Source of the DNA: Pelomonas asaccharophilus_A
GTDB lineage: Bacteria > Pseudomonadota > Gammaproteobacteria > Burkholderiales > Burkholderiaceae_C
Assembly: GCF_031458115.1 (NCBI RefSeq)
Contig: NZ_JAVDXV010000005.1
Location: 372,001 to 436,000 of the forward strand
Length of the DNA stretch: 64,000 nt
Direction: 5' to 3'
Position numbers and translations under genes: made by a program. Shown in pieces: positions 41,981-49,930 of the stretch. The notes below the pieces were generated by a model, which saw only the letters and a program-made list of their open reading frames with translations, was not told where the DNA came from and made no database searches. Positions within the stretch are counted from its first letter, which is position 1. The number at the start of each line of letters is the position of its first letter.

Positions 41981-42337
41981 TCAGAACTGCAGACCGGCTT
42001 CGCGGGCTGCTTCGGCCAGTGCCTTGACACGGCCGTGGTAGGCGAAGCCCGAGCGGTCGAAAGCGACCTTCTCGACGCCAGCAGCCTTGGCCTTCTCGGC
42101 GATCAGCTTGCCGACCAGCGTGGCAGCAGCGACGTTGCCACCGTTGCTCACCTGTTCGCGAACCGACTTCTCGGCCGTGGAAGCAGCAGCCAGCACCTTG
42201 TCGCCGTCTTCCGACAGGACCTGGGCGTAGATGTGCAGGTTGGAGCGGAACACCGTCAGACGGGCCACGCGCTGGATCGCAATGCGAGCGCGGGTCTGGC
42301 GCGAACGACGCAGGCGTTGTTCTTTCTTGGTCATCAT
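41981..42337 (-). CDS. rplR: 50S ribosomal protein L18
   Basis: 118 aa. KKEQRLRRSRQTRARIAIQR is the basic 5S rRNA-binding arm, and FDRSGFAYHGRVKALAEAAR EAGLQF is the conserved end. Two ATG codons lie in tandem at 42337 and 42334; either may be used. It lies 11 bp downstream of rplF. Confidence 0.98.
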   Translation of the reverse strand: MMTKKEQRLRRSRQTRARIAIQRVARLTVFRSNLHIYAQVLSEDGDKVLAAASTAEKSVREQVSNGGNVAAATLVGKLIAEKAKAAGVEKVAFDRSGFAYHGRVKALAEAAREAGLQF

Positions 42338-42348
42338 GGCGCTGCTCC

Positions 42349-42882
42349 TTACTTCTTCTTGGTCTCTTTGAGGGAGACCTTCTCATCCGAGTAACGGATG
42401 CCCTTGCCCTTGTAGGGCTCGGGCGGGCGGAAGGCACGCACTTCGGCGGCGATCTGGCCGACGACCTGGCGGTCAGCGCCCTTGATGATGATTTCGGTCT
42501 GGGTGGGGCACTCGACCTTGATGCCGGCCGGCATGTCCTTCACCACGGGGTGAGAGAAGCCGATCTGCAGGTTGAGCTTTTGGCCTTGAGCCTGGGCACG
42601 GAAACCCACGCCCACCAGGTTCAGCTTGCGCTCGAAACCCTTGCTGACGCCGTTGACCATGTTGGCCACCAGCGCGCGCATCGTGCCGCTCATCGCATCG
42701 GCTTCGGCCGACTCGTTGGCGGGCACGAAGCTCAGCTTGCCGGCTTCGTTCTTGACGGTGACGAGCTTGTTGACCGGACGCACCAGCGTGCCGAGCGAGC
42801 CCTTGACGCTGATCGAGTCAGCGGACACGGTCACATCCACGCCTTGCGGGACGTTGACCGGCATTTTTCCAACGCGGGACAT
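42349..42882 (-). CDS. rplF: 50S ribosomal protein L6
   Basis: 177 aa. It has two tandem L6 folds, with the conserved start MSRVGKMPVNVPQGVDVTV and the C-terminal GADRQVVGQIAAEVRAFRPP then EPYKGKGIRYSDE. L6 sits near the sarcin-ricin loop and the factor-binding site. It is preceded by rpsH with an 18-bp gap. Confidence 0.99.
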   Translation of the reverse strand: MSRVGKMPVNVPQGVDVTVSADSISVKGSLGTLVRPVNKLVTVKNEAGKLSFVPANESAEADAMSGTMRALVANMVNGVSKGFERKLNLVGVGFRAQAQGQKLNLQIGFSHPVVKDMPAGIKVECPTQTEIIIKGADRQVVGQIAAEVRAFRPPEPYKGKGIRYSDEKVSLKETKKK

Positions 42883-42900
42883 TGTTTCCTACTCCTTCGC

Positions 42901-43296
42901 TTAGGCGACGTAGCAGAGCACTTCGCCGCCGATACCGGCAGCGCGCGCCTTGCGGTCGGTCATGACGCCTTGCGGGGTCGTGACGATCGCGACGCCCAGG
43001 CCATTCATGACCTGAGGAATGTCGTGGCGGCCCTTGTAGATGCGCAGGCCGGGACGGCTGACGCGCTCGATACGCTCGATGACCGGGCGGCCAGCGTAGT
43101 ACTTCAGCGAGATTTCCAGCTCGGGGCGAGCTGCCTCGCCGCGAACGGCGAAGTCGTCGATGTAGCCTTCGTCCTTCAGGACCTTGGCAATCGCCACCTT
43201 CAGCTTGGACGACGGCATCACAACGTTCGTCTTCTCGACGATCTGCGCGTTGCGGATGCGGGTCAGCATATCGGCGATGGGATCACTCATGCTCAT
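42901..43296 (-). CDS. rpsH: 30S ribosomal protein S8
   Basis: 131 aa. MSMSDPIADMLTRIRNAQIV opens the protein, and RVSRPGLRIYKGRHDIPQVM and GGEVLCYVA close it. S8 is a primary 16S binder and, in E. coli, the repressor of the spc operon through a site at the rplX-rplE junction. Here that junction is only ten bases long, so a comparable site would have to lie within coding sequence. Confidence 0.99.
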   Translation of the reverse strand: MSMSDPIADMLTRIRNAQIVEKTNVVMPSSKLKVAIAKVLKDEGYIDDFAVRGEAARPELEISLKYYAGRPVIERIERVSRPGLRIYKGRHDIPQVMNGLGVAIVTTPQGVMTDRKARAAGIGGEVLCYVA

Positions 43297-43319
43297 TTGC
43301 GATTACTCCTGTCGGCCGA

Positions 43320-43625
43320 TTACCAGCTGGCCTTGACGACACCGGGGATGTCGCCCTTGAAGGCCAGTTCACGAATCTTGTTACGGGCCAAGCCGAACTT
43401 GCGGAAGGTGCCGCGCGGACGACCCGTCAGCTCGCAGCGGTTGCGCAGGCGAGTGGGGTAGGCATTGCGGGGCAGCTTTTGCAGCTCGAGGCGAGCGACG
43501 TAGCGCTCTTCATCGGACTTCTTGCTGTCGTCGATGATGGCCTTCAGTTCCGCGTACTTCTTGGCGAACTTGGCGACGAGCGCCTCGCGCTTCAGCTCAC
43601 GTTGTTTGATCGAGAGTTTTGCCAC
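43320..43625 (-). CDS. rpsN: 30S ribosomal protein S14 (zinc-free long form)
   Basis: 101 aa. MAKLSIKQRELKREALVAKF begins the extended N terminus. The end is RCELTGRPRGTFRKFGLARN then KIRELAFKGDIPGVVKASW. The CxxC pairs of the short zinc form are absent. It lies between rplE and rpsH. Confidence 0.99.
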   Translation of the reverse strand: MAKLSIKQRELKREALVAKFAKKYAELKAIIDDSKKSDEERYVARLELQKLPRNAYPTRLRNRCELTGRPRGTFRKFGLARNKIRELAFKGDIPGVVKASW

Positions 43626-43633
43626 GATTCACC

Positions 43634-44173
43634 TCAGTTCTTGAACGGAAACTTGAACGCAGCCAGCAGCGCCTTGGCTTCGTCGTCCGTCTTGGCAGTC
43701 GTCGTGATGCTGATGTTCAGACCACGCAGAGCATCCACCTTGTCGTATTCGATTTCGGGGAAGATGATCTGTTCTTTGACGCCGATGTTGTAGTTGCCAC
43801 GACCGTCGAACGAGCGGCCGGAGATACCACGGAAGTCACGAACGCGCGGCAGCGCGATCGTCACGAAGCGGTCCAGGAATTCGTACATCTGGACGCCGCG
43901 CAGCGTGACCATCGCACCGATGGGCACGTTGTCGCGGATCTTGAAGCCGGCGATTGCCTTCTTCGACTTGGTGACGACGGGCTTCTGGCCGGCGATCTTG
44001 GTCAGGTCGCCAACGGCGTGGTCCATGACCTTCTTGTCGGCGACGGCCTCGCTCACGCCCATGTTCAGCGTGATCTTGGTGATGCGCGGCACTTCCATGA
44101 TCGACTTGTAGCCGAACTTCTCGACCAGGCCGGGCACGATTTTTTCGCGGTATTGCGTTTGCAGACGAGCCAT
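43634..44173 (-). CDS. rplE: 50S ribosomal protein L5
   Basis: 179 aa. YREKIVPGLVEKFGYKSIME then VPRITKITLNMGVSEAVADK is the L5 N-terminal signature, and the 5S rRNA-binding loop follows (VTKSKKAIAGFKIRDNVPIG). The final part YDKVDALRGLNISITTTAKT is also typical. It begins ten bases after rplX. Confidence 0.99.
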   Translation of the reverse strand: MARLQTQYREKIVPGLVEKFGYKSIMEVPRITKITLNMGVSEAVADKKVMDHAVGDLTKIAGQKPVVTKSKKAIAGFKIRDNVPIGAMVTLRGVQMYEFLDRFVTIALPRVRDFRGISGRSFDGRGNYNIGVKEQIIFPEIEYDKVDALRGLNISITTTAKTDDEAKALLAAFKFPFKN

Positions 44174-44183
44174 GACGGACCTC

Positions 44184-44498
44184 TTAAGCCTTGATCTCTT
44201 CGCCGGTCGACTTGAACACGCGCACCCGCTTGCCGTCGACGAGCTTGACGCCCACGCGATCGGCCTTGCCGGAAGCGGCGTTGAAGATCGCCACGTTGGA
44301 TTGATGGATGGGCATGGTCTTGTCGACGACGCCGCCGGTGGTGCCCTTCATGGGGTTGGGCTTGACGTGCTTCTTGACGACATTCACGCCCTCGACCACC
44401 ACGTGGTCGGCGTCAGTGCGAGCGGACACGGTGCCGCGCTTGCCCTTGTCGCGGCCGGTCAACACGATGACCTGGTCGCCGGTACGGATCTTGTTCAT
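44184..44498 (-). CDS. rplX: 50S ribosomal protein L24
   Basis: 104 aa. The KOW motif is at the N terminus (KIRTGDQVIVLTGRDKGKRG), followed by VVVEGVNVVKKHVKPNPMKG. L24 initiates 50S assembly. It is the second gene of the spc unit that starts from the promoter at 45069-45098. Confidence 0.99.
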   Translation of the reverse strand: MNKIRTGDQVIVLTGRDKGKRGTVSARTDADHVVVEGVNVVKKHVKPNPMKGTTGGVVDKTMPIHQSNVAIFNAASGKADRVGVKLVDGKRVRVFKSTGEEIKA

Positions 44499-44521
44499 GG
44501 CTTACCTCAGACAGTGGGGGC

Positions 44522-44890
44522 TCAGAGCACCTCGGGGGCCAGCGACACGATCTTCATGAAGCGCTCGGTACGCAGTTCACGCGTGACCGGGCCGAAGATG
44601 CGGGTGCCGATGGGCTCCAGCTTGGCGTTGAGCAGCACGGCGGCATTGCCGTCGAACTTGACGAGCGAGCCGTCTTGGCGGCGCACGCCCTTGGCGGTAC
44701 GAACCACCACGGCGCTGTAGACCTCGCCCTTCTTCACGCGACCACGCGGGGCAGCTTCTTTGATGCTGACCTTGATGATGTCGCCAATGTGCGCATAGCG
44801 GCGCTTGGAGCCGCCCAGCACCTTGATGCACTGAACGGACTTAGCGCCAGTGTTGTCCGCGACATCAAGCCGCGATTGCATTTGGATCAT
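44522..44890 (-). CDS. rplN: 50S ribosomal protein L14
   Basis: 122 aa from the ATG at 44890 (MIQMQSRLDVADNTGAKSVQ). A GTG four codons upstream is open but would add residues not found in L14. The segment IKEAAPRGRVKKGEVYSAVV and the end RELRTERFMKIVSLAPEVL confirm the family. It is the first gene of the spc transcription unit here; a 269-bp gap with a strong promoter separates it from the peroxiredoxin gene. Confidence 0.99.
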   Translation of the reverse strand: MIQMQSRLDVADNTGAKSVQCIKVLGGSKRRYAHIGDIIKVSIKEAAPRGRVKKGEVYSAVVVRTAKGVRRQDGSLVKFDGNAAVLLNAKLEPIGTRIFGPVTRELRTERFMKIVSLAPEVL

Positions 44891-45068
44891 GTCTGTCCCC
44901 AACTTGCCCCGAGTTGCCTGCTTTGCAGCGCGACGCGTCGGTCAGTCTTGGGCCCGTGAATCGTTCAGCTTGGTTCTCACCAGCGCTGCCCGACGGTTGA
45001 GGGCGGATCCGAAGCCAGGCAGTTGCAAGCGAGGGTGCTCACGGGCCTGACGTTCGGCGAAGCTGCGC

Positions 45069-45098
45069 ATTATGCAGCGAGAACCCGAAGGCCGTCAA
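45069..45098 (-). promoter_or_regulatory. Predicted sigma70 promoter for rplN (spc unit)
   Basis: Minus-strand -35 TTGACG (45093-45098) and -10 CATAAT (45069-45074) are separated by 18 bp. They lie about 180 bp upstream of rplN in the 269-bp gap 44891-45159. No other feature was seen in that gap. Confidence 0.75.
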
Positions 45099-45159
45099 TG
45101 CCTGGCGCAGAAGTTTTTGAAGGGCCGGTGTCGCCGACCTTTCCGCGGAGGCCGATGGC

Positions 45160-45669
45160 TCAGGCGGCCTTGGCCTGCGCGAGCATCGTGGCGGCGTCGC
45201 TCACCTCGAATTTGCCGGGGGCTTCGATGTTCAGCGTCTTGACGACACCATCCTTGACCAGCATCGAGTAGCGCTGCGAGCGCACGCCCATGCCCTTGGC
45301 GGTCAGGTCCATCGTCAGGCCAGTGGCTTGCGCGAACGCGGCGCTGCCGTCGGCCATCATGCGAACCTTGCCAGCGGTCTTCTGGTCACGGCCCCAAGCG
45401 CCCATGACGAAGGCGTCGTTGACCGACACGCACCAGATCTCGTCGACACCGGCAGCCTTGAAGGCTTCTGCGGACTCGACATAGCCGGGCACGTGCTTGG
45501 CCGAACAGGTCGGCGTGAAGGCGCCGGGGAGCGCGAAGATCGCGACGGTCTTGCCGGCCGTGGCCTTCTCGATGTCGAAGCTGTTGGGGCCGAGCGAGCA
45601 GCCCTCGCCTTCCACTTCGATGAATTCCTGCAGGCTGCCGGCGGGCAGCTTGTCGCCGATCTTGATCAT
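45160..45669 (-). CDS. Peroxiredoxin of the Prx5/AhpE-like redoxin class
   Basis: 169 aa. The PGAFTPTCSAKHVPGYV block carries the peroxidatic Cys55 with Thr52 and Pro53 in the invariant P-x-x-x-T/S-x-x-C arrangement, and the matching active-site Arg lies in GVRSQRYSMLV. Cys24 and Cys80 are extra cysteines; resolving partner unclear. The enzyme reduces peroxides using glutaredoxin/glutathione or thioredoxin in this class. It is lodged between rpsQ and rplN, that is, between the S10 and spc ribosomal units. It sits behind a terminator (45704-45739), so it needs its own promoter or read-through. A good AGGAG Shine-Dalgarno precedes the ATG at 45669. Confidence 0.95.
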   Translation of the reverse strand: MIKIGDKLPAGSLQEFIEVEGEGCSLGPNSFDIEKATAGKTVAIFALPGAFTPTCSAKHVPGYVESAEAFKAAGVDEIWCVSVNDAFVMGAWGRDQKTAGKVRMMADGSAAFAQATGLTMDLTAKGMGVRSQRYSMLVKDGVVKTLNIEAPGKFEVSDAATMLAQAKAA

Positions 45670-45703
45670 GGTGTGGCTCCTGATGGGATGGTGTTCTTCA
45701 ATT

Positions 45704-45739
45704 GAAAAACCGGCGCGCCAGTTGCCCAGCGCGCCGGTT
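45704..45739 (-). terminator. Intrinsic terminator after rpsQ (end of S10 unit)
   Basis: On the minus strand AACCGGCGCGC pairs exactly with GCGCGCCGGTT across a ten-base loop, followed by TTT and a short AT-rich stretch. It lies 28 bases after the rpsQ stop. Confidence 0.85.
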
Positions 45740-45767
45740 GTGCAGCGGTCATGAGACCGGTGTCTTC

Positions 45768-46037
45768 TTAGACGATCTCGGCCTTCTCGACCAGGCGAGT
45801 CACGACCCAGCTCTTGGTCTTGGAGATCGGACGGCCTTCGCTGATCTCGACGACGTCGCCCATCTTGTACTCGCCCTTTTCGTCGTGGGCGTGGTACTTG
45901 CGGGAACGGGCCACGATCTTGCCGTACAGCTCGTGCTTGGCGCGACGCTCGACCAGGACGGTGACCGTCTTGGCGCGCTTGTCGCTCACCACGCGACCGA
46001 CCAGGGTGCGGGTGTTCTTGGCTTGGGCCTCAGTCAT
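45768..46037 (-). CDS. rpsQ: 30S ribosomal protein S17
   Basis: 89 aa. TRTLVGRVVSDKRAKTVTVL and VERRAKHELYGKIVARSRKY form the OB-fold core. The ATG overlaps the rpmC stop (ATGA), so translation is coupled. It is the last gene of the S10 unit, directly followed by a terminator. Confidence 0.99.
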   Translation of the reverse strand: MTEAQAKNTRTLVGRVVSDKRAKTVTVLVERRAKHELYGKIVARSRKYHAHDEKGEYKMGDVVEISEGRPISKTKSWVVTRLVEKAEIV

Positions 46038-46237
46038 TTCGTGGCCTCCTTCTTCTTCTGCGCCAGGATGGTTTTGGCACGAGCGATGTCGCGGCGGGTC
46101 TTGCCCAGCTGGCTGTGGTTGGTCAGCTGCTGGGTAGCCTTTTGCATGCGCAGGCCGAAGTGTGCCTTCAGCAGGTCGGTCACTTCCTTCTCGAGGGCAG
46201 CGACGTCCTTGGCGCGGAGTTCAGTTGCTTTCGTCAT
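46034..46237 (-). CDS. rpmC: 50S ribosomal protein L29
   Basis: 67 aa from the ATG at 46237 (MTKATELRAKDVAALEKEV). The frame is open further upstream, but that stretch lies within rplP and is not L29-like. The helical hairpin FGLRMQKATQQLTNHSQLGK then TRRDIARAKTILAQ is standard. L29 sits at the tunnel exit beside L23. Confidence 0.98.
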   Translation of the reverse strand: MTKATELRAKDVAALEKEVTDLLKAHFGLRMQKATQQLTNHSQLGKTRRDIARAKTILAQKKKEATK

Positions 46238-46247
46238 GGTGTCTTCC

Positions 46248-46664
46248 TCAGGTACCGACCTGGCGGGCCACGAAGGTGCAACGCAGCGGCAGCTTGGCAG
46301 CAGCCAGCGTGAACGCTTCACGAGCCAGCGTCTCGGGGACGCCGTTGACCTCGTAGATCACCTTGCCGGGCTGGATTTCGGCAACGTAGTACTCGGGGTT
46401 GCCCTTGCCGTTACCCATCCGAACTTCGGCGGGCTTCTGCGAGATGGGCTTGTCCGGGAACACGCGGATGAAGATCCGGCCGCCACGCTTGATGTGGCGC
46501 GAGATCGCACGGCGAGCCGCTTCGATCTGGCGAGCCGTCAGACGGCCGCGTTCCGTGGCCTTCAGGCCGAAGTCACCGAAAGACACCGCGGCGCCGCGAG
46601 TCGCAACACCAGTGTTGCGGCCCTTCTGCTCCTTGCGGTACTTGCGACGATTAGGTTGCAGCAT
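46248..46664 (-). CDS. rplP: 50S ribosomal protein L16
   Basis: 138 aa. MLQPNRRKYRKEQKGRNTGV opens L16, and RIFIRVFPDKPISQKPAEVR then MGNGKGNPEYYVAEIQPGKV are diagnostic. L16 helps shape the A-site tRNA-binding region. It begins only two bases after rpsC. Confidence 0.99.
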   Translation of the reverse strand: MLQPNRRKYRKEQKGRNTGVATRGAAVSFGDFGLKATERGRLTARQIEAARRAISRHIKRGGRIFIRVFPDKPISQKPAEVRMGNGKGNPEYYVAEIQPGKVIYEVNGVPETLAREAFTLAAAKLPLRCTFVARQVGT

Positions 46665-46666
46665 GT

Positions 46667-47527
46667 TTATTCTCCTTTGGCCTCACCGGCGGCGGGAGCC
46701 TTGCGGATCACGCGCTTACCGGCGGGCTTGGCTGCGTCACCCGTGGGGGCGGCGGCAGCGGGCTGGTCTGCTCCGTCACGCGGGCCACGGTCGCCACCCG
46801 GGCGGCCACGGCCACCGGGAGCGCCCGGACGGGCGTTACGGCGCGGGCGACGATCGTCTTCGGCGCCTGCGGGGGTGTTGATGACCGGAGCCTCGCCATT
46901 GGCAAGACGGTCACCGCGATAGACCCAGACCTTGACGCCGATGACGCCGTAGGTGGTCTTGGCTTCCGAGAAGCCGTAGTCGATGTCGGCCTTCAGGGTG
47001 TGCAGGGGCACACGACCTTCGCGATACCACTCGGTACGAGCGATTTCGATGCCGTTCAGACGACCAGCGCTCATGATCTTGATGCCTTGGGCACCCAGAC
47101 GCATGGCGTTCTGCATCGCGCGCTTCATCGCGCGGCGGAACATGATGCGCTTTTCGAGCTGCTGGGTGATCGAGTCGGCGATCAGCTGGGCATCGACTTC
47201 AGGCTTGCGCACTTCTTCGATGTTGACGGCGACGGGCACGCCCAGACGCTTGGTCAGCTCAGCCTTCAGCGCTTCGATGTCTTCACCCTTCTTGCCGATC
47301 ACGACGCCCGGGCGAGCCGAGAAAATCGTGATGCGGGCGTTCTTGGCGGGACGCTCGATCAGGATGCGCGAAACAGCGGCGTTCTTGAGCTTGGCCTTCA
47401 GGTAGTCACGAACCTGCAGATCTTCGGCCAGCATGCTGGCGAAGTTCTGGTTGTTCGCGTACCAGCGCGAAGCCCAGTTACGGGTGACAGGAAGGCGGAA
47501 GCCAACCGGATGGATTTTCTGTCCCAT
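46667..47527 (-). CDS. rpsC: 30S ribosomal protein S3 with long C-terminal tail
   Basis: 286 aa, against about 233 in E. coli. The KH domain (IFSARPGVVIGKKGEDIEAL) and the C domain (ADIDYGFSEAKTTYGVIGVK, VWVYRGDRL) are normal. From about residue 214 a low-complexity Arg/Gly/Pro/Ala tail follows (RRNARPGAPGGRGRPGGDRG). The tail is solvent-exposed at the mRNA entry side and may contact mRNA. It ends two bases before rplP. Confidence 0.99.
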   Translation of the reverse strand: MGQKIHPVGFRLPVTRNWASRWYANNQNFASMLAEDLQVRDYLKAKLKNAAVSRILIERPAKNARITIFSARPGVVIGKKGEDIEALKAELTKRLGVPVAVNIEEVRKPEVDAQLIADSITQQLEKRIMFRRAMKRAMQNAMRLGAQGIKIMSAGRLNGIEIARTEWYREGRVPLHTLKADIDYGFSEAKTTYGVIGVKVWVYRGDRLANGEAPVINTPAGAEDDRRPRRNARPGAPGGRGRPGGDRGPRDGADQPAAAAPTGDAAKPAGKRVIRKAPAAGEAKGE

Positions 47528-47542
47528 AGTCTTCCTAACGCC

Positions 47543-47872
47543 TTAGTTGCCGACGGCCACGAAGATGTGGCACGTGGGCTTGCTGATGCGGTTGCCGCGG
47601 CCCTTGGCGCGAGCCGAGAAGCGCTTCAGCGTGGCACCCTGTTCGACGTAGATCGAGGTGACCTTGAGGTCATCAATGTCAGCGCCGTCGTTGTGCTCGG
47701 CGTTGGCGATGGCGCTTTCCAGCGCCTTCTTGATGATCACGGCCGCCTTCTTCTGGGTGAAGGTCAGGATGTTGAGGGCCTGATCCACCTTCTTGCCGCG
47801 GATCAGGTCGGCCACGAGGCGGCCCTTGTCACACGACAGGCGGACGCCACGGACGATTGCTTTGGTTTCCAT
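47543..47872 (-). CDS. rplV: 50S ribosomal protein L22
   Basis: 109 aa. METKAIVRGVRLSCDKGRLV opens the globular domain, and the extended hairpin LKRFSARAKGRGNRISKPTC reaches the tunnel constriction. The hairpin shows no deletion of the type linked to macrolide resistance. It lies between rpsS (12 bp) and rpsC (15 bp). Confidence 0.99.
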   Translation of the reverse strand: METKAIVRGVRLSCDKGRLVADLIRGKKVDQALNILTFTQKKAAVIIKKALESAIANAEHNDGADIDDLKVTSIYVEQGATLKRFSARAKGRGNRISKPTCHIFVAVGN

Positions 47873-47884
47873 CGTCTCTAGTCC

Positions 47885-48163
47885 TTACTTCTTCCCGGCC
47901 TTCTTGTCGGCCGGGTGGCCCTTGAAGGTGCGGGTCAGTGCGAATTCACCCAGCTTGTGGCCGACCATCTGGTCAGACACATAGACCGGCACGTGCTGCT
48001 TGCCGTTGTGCACGGCGATCGTCAGACCGATGAACTCGGGCAGGATCGTCGAGCGACGCGACCAGGTCTTGATGGGCTTCTTGTCCTTGTTGGCAACTGC
48101 CTTGTCGACCTTGGCCTGCAGGTGGTGGTCAACGAAGGGGCCCTTCTTCAGCGAACGAGTCAT
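47885..48163 (-). CDS. rpsS: 30S ribosomal protein S19
   Basis: 92 aa. MTRSLKKGPFVDHHLQAKVD and TWSRRSTILPEFIGLTIAVH are signature segments, with VGHKLGEFALTRTFKGH near the end. S19 forms a head complex with S13. It follows rplB by ten bases. Confidence 0.99.
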   Translation of the reverse strand: MTRSLKKGPFVDHHLQAKVDKAVANKDKKPIKTWSRRSTILPEFIGLTIAVHNGKQHVPVYVSDQMVGHKLGEFALTRTFKGHPADKKAGKK

Positions 48164-48173
48164 GGCCTAGCCC

Positions 48174-48998
48174 TTACTTCTTGCGACGCGAGACGATGAA
48201 CGTCTGCGTGCGCTTGTTGTTGCGAGTGCGGTAGCCCTTCGTCAGGGTGTTCCACGGCGACACAGGGACCTGGCCCTCGCCGGTGCGGCCTTCGCCACCA
48301 CCGTGCGGGTGATCCACCGGGTTCATGGCGACGCCACGAACGGTCGGGCGGATGCCCTTCCAGCGGATCGCGCCAGCCTTGCCGTATTGACGCAGGCTGT
48401 GCTCTTCGTTGCTCACTTCACCGATGGTGGCGCGGCAGTCGATGTGCACACGGCGGACTTCGCCGGAGCGCAGTCGGATCTGGGCGTAGATGCCTTCACG
48501 AGCCATCAGGACCGCGGAGGTGCCGGCCGAACGGATCATCTGGGCGCCCTTGCCAGGCAGCAGCTCGATGCAATGGATGGTCGAACCCACCGGGATGTTG
48601 CGGATCGGCAGCGTGTTGCCAGCCTTGATCGGCGCTTCGGCGCCGCTCAGGATGGTCGCGCCCACTTCCAGACCGCGCGGGGCGATCACGTAGCGGCGCT
48701 CGCCGTCGGCGTAGCACACCAGCGCGATGTGGGCCGTGCGGTTCGGGTCGTACTCAATGGTCTCGACCTTCGCGGGGATGCCGTCCTTGTTGCGCTTGAA
48801 GTCCACGACGCGGTAGTGGTGCTTGTGACCACCGCCCTTGTGGCGCATCGTGATGTGACCGTTGTTGTTACGGCCGGACTTCTGCTTCTGGGGCTCCAGC
48901 AGCGAAGCTTCGGGTGCGCCCTTGTGGAGGTGCTTGTGCACCACCTTGACGACGCCACGGCGGCCGGGCGAAGTCGGCTTGACTTTGACGATGGCCAT
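48174..48998 (-). CDS. rplB: 50S ribosomal protein L2
   Basis: 274 aa. MAIVKVKPTSPGRRGVVKVV starts the protein. The C-terminal NPVDHPHGGGEGRTGEG contains the conserved histidine close to the peptidyl transferase centre. It begins directly at the rplW stop with no intergenic base. Confidence 0.99.
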   Translation of the reverse strand: MAIVKVKPTSPGRRGVVKVVHKHLHKGAPEASLLEPQKQKSGRNNNGHITMRHKGGGHKHHYRVVDFKRNKDGIPAKVETIEYDPNRTAHIALVCYADGERRYVIAPRGLEVGATILSGAEAPIKAGNTLPIRNIPVGSTIHCIELLPGKGAQMIRSAGTSAVLMAREGIYAQIRLRSGEVRRVHIDCRATIGEVSNEEHSLRQYGKAGAIRWKGIRPTVRGVAMNPVDHPHGGGEGRTGEGQVPVSPWNTLTKGYRTRNNKRTQTFIVSRRKK

Positions 48999-49313
48999 TT
49001 ACGCGGCCTCCCCGGAGAAATTGAGCTCTTGGCCAGCCTTGAGGGCCACATAGGCCTTCTTGACATGGTCGCGGCGGCCGGCACGGCCACCAAAGCGCTT
49101 GGCCTTGCCCTTGACGTTGACCACGCTGACCGACTCGACCTCGACCTTGAACATCAGTTCAACAGCGGCCTTGATCTCGGGCTTGGTGGCGTCGCGCAGG
49201 ACCTTGAACAGCACCTGGTTGTGCTTCTCGGCGACTTGCGTGGCCTTCTCGGACACGATGGGCGCGAGCAGCACGGAGGCCAGGCGGCCTTCGGAATACT
49301 TGGGGGCGCTCAT
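48999..49313 (-). CDS. rplW: 50S ribosomal protein L23
   Basis: 104 aa. LLAPIVSEKATQVAEKHNQV and VNVKGKAKRFGGRAGRRDHV are characteristic. L23 at the tunnel exit is the docking site for trigger factor and SRP. The start overlaps the rplD stop (ATGA). Confidence 0.99.
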   Translation of the reverse strand: MSAPKYSEGRLASVLLAPIVSEKATQVAEKHNQVLFKVLRDATKPEIKAAVELMFKVEVESVSVVNVKGKAKRFGGRAGRRDHVKKAYVALKAGQELNFSGEAA

Positions 49314-49930
49314 GCCAGCATCTCCTTGAGTTGCTCGACCGCAGCCTTGGTCACCAGCACCTTCTTGTAGAAGACCAGCGACAGGGGATCGGCGTAGCGC
49401 GGCTCGACGACCAGCACATTGGCCAGGTTGCGCGAGGCCAGGGCCAGGTTGTCGTCCACGGTGTCGGCGATGACCATCACCGAGTCCAGGCCCATGGCCT
49501 TGAACTTGGCGGCCAGCAGCTTGGTCTTGGGGGCTTCGATCGCGATCGAGTCCACCACGGCCAGGCGGCCTTCACGGGCCAGCTGCGAAAGGATCGCAGC
49601 CATGCCAGCGCGGTACATCTTCTTGTTCAGCTTGTGCGAGAAGTTCTCGTCAGGCAGGTTCGGGAAGATGCGACCACCCCCGCGCCACAGCGGCGACGAG
49701 GTCATACCGGCGCGAGCGCGGCCGGTGCCCTTCTGGCGGAAAGGCTTCTTGGTCGAGTGCTTGACCTGTTCACGGTCCTTCTGGGCGCGGGTGCCTTGAC
49801 GGGCATTGGCCTGGAAGGCGACGACGACCTGGTGAACCAGTGCTTCGTTGTAGTCGCGAGCGAAGACGGTGTCAGGTGCGTCCACCTTGGAGGTGGCCTG
49901 ACCCTGCTCGTTCAGGAGCTCGAGCTGCAT
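49310..49930 (-). CDS. rplD: 50S ribosomal protein L4
   Basis: 206 aa. VVVAFQANARQGTRAQKDRE and the tunnel loop KPFRQKGTGRARAGMTSSPL then WRGGG are intact. In enterobacteria L4 represses the S10 operon via its leader. Here the rplC leader (50602-50757) would be the place to look. The ATG shares a base with the rplC stop. Confidence 0.99.
   Translation of the reverse strand: MQLELLNEQGQATSKVDAPDTVFARDYNEALVHQVVVAFQANARQGTRAQKDREQVKHSTKKPFRQKGTGRARAGMTSSPLWRGGGRIFPNLPDENFSHKLNKKMYRAGMAAILSQLAREGRLAVVDSIAIEAPKTKLLAAKFKAMGLDSVMVIADTVDDNLALASRNLANVLVVEPRYADPLSLVFYKKVLVTKAAVEQLKEMLA

Noticed and set aside
44891..45159. A tRNA or small gene in the gap before rplN
   Set aside because: No cloverleaf and no plausible frame with a Shine-Dalgarno were found; only a promoter is supported.
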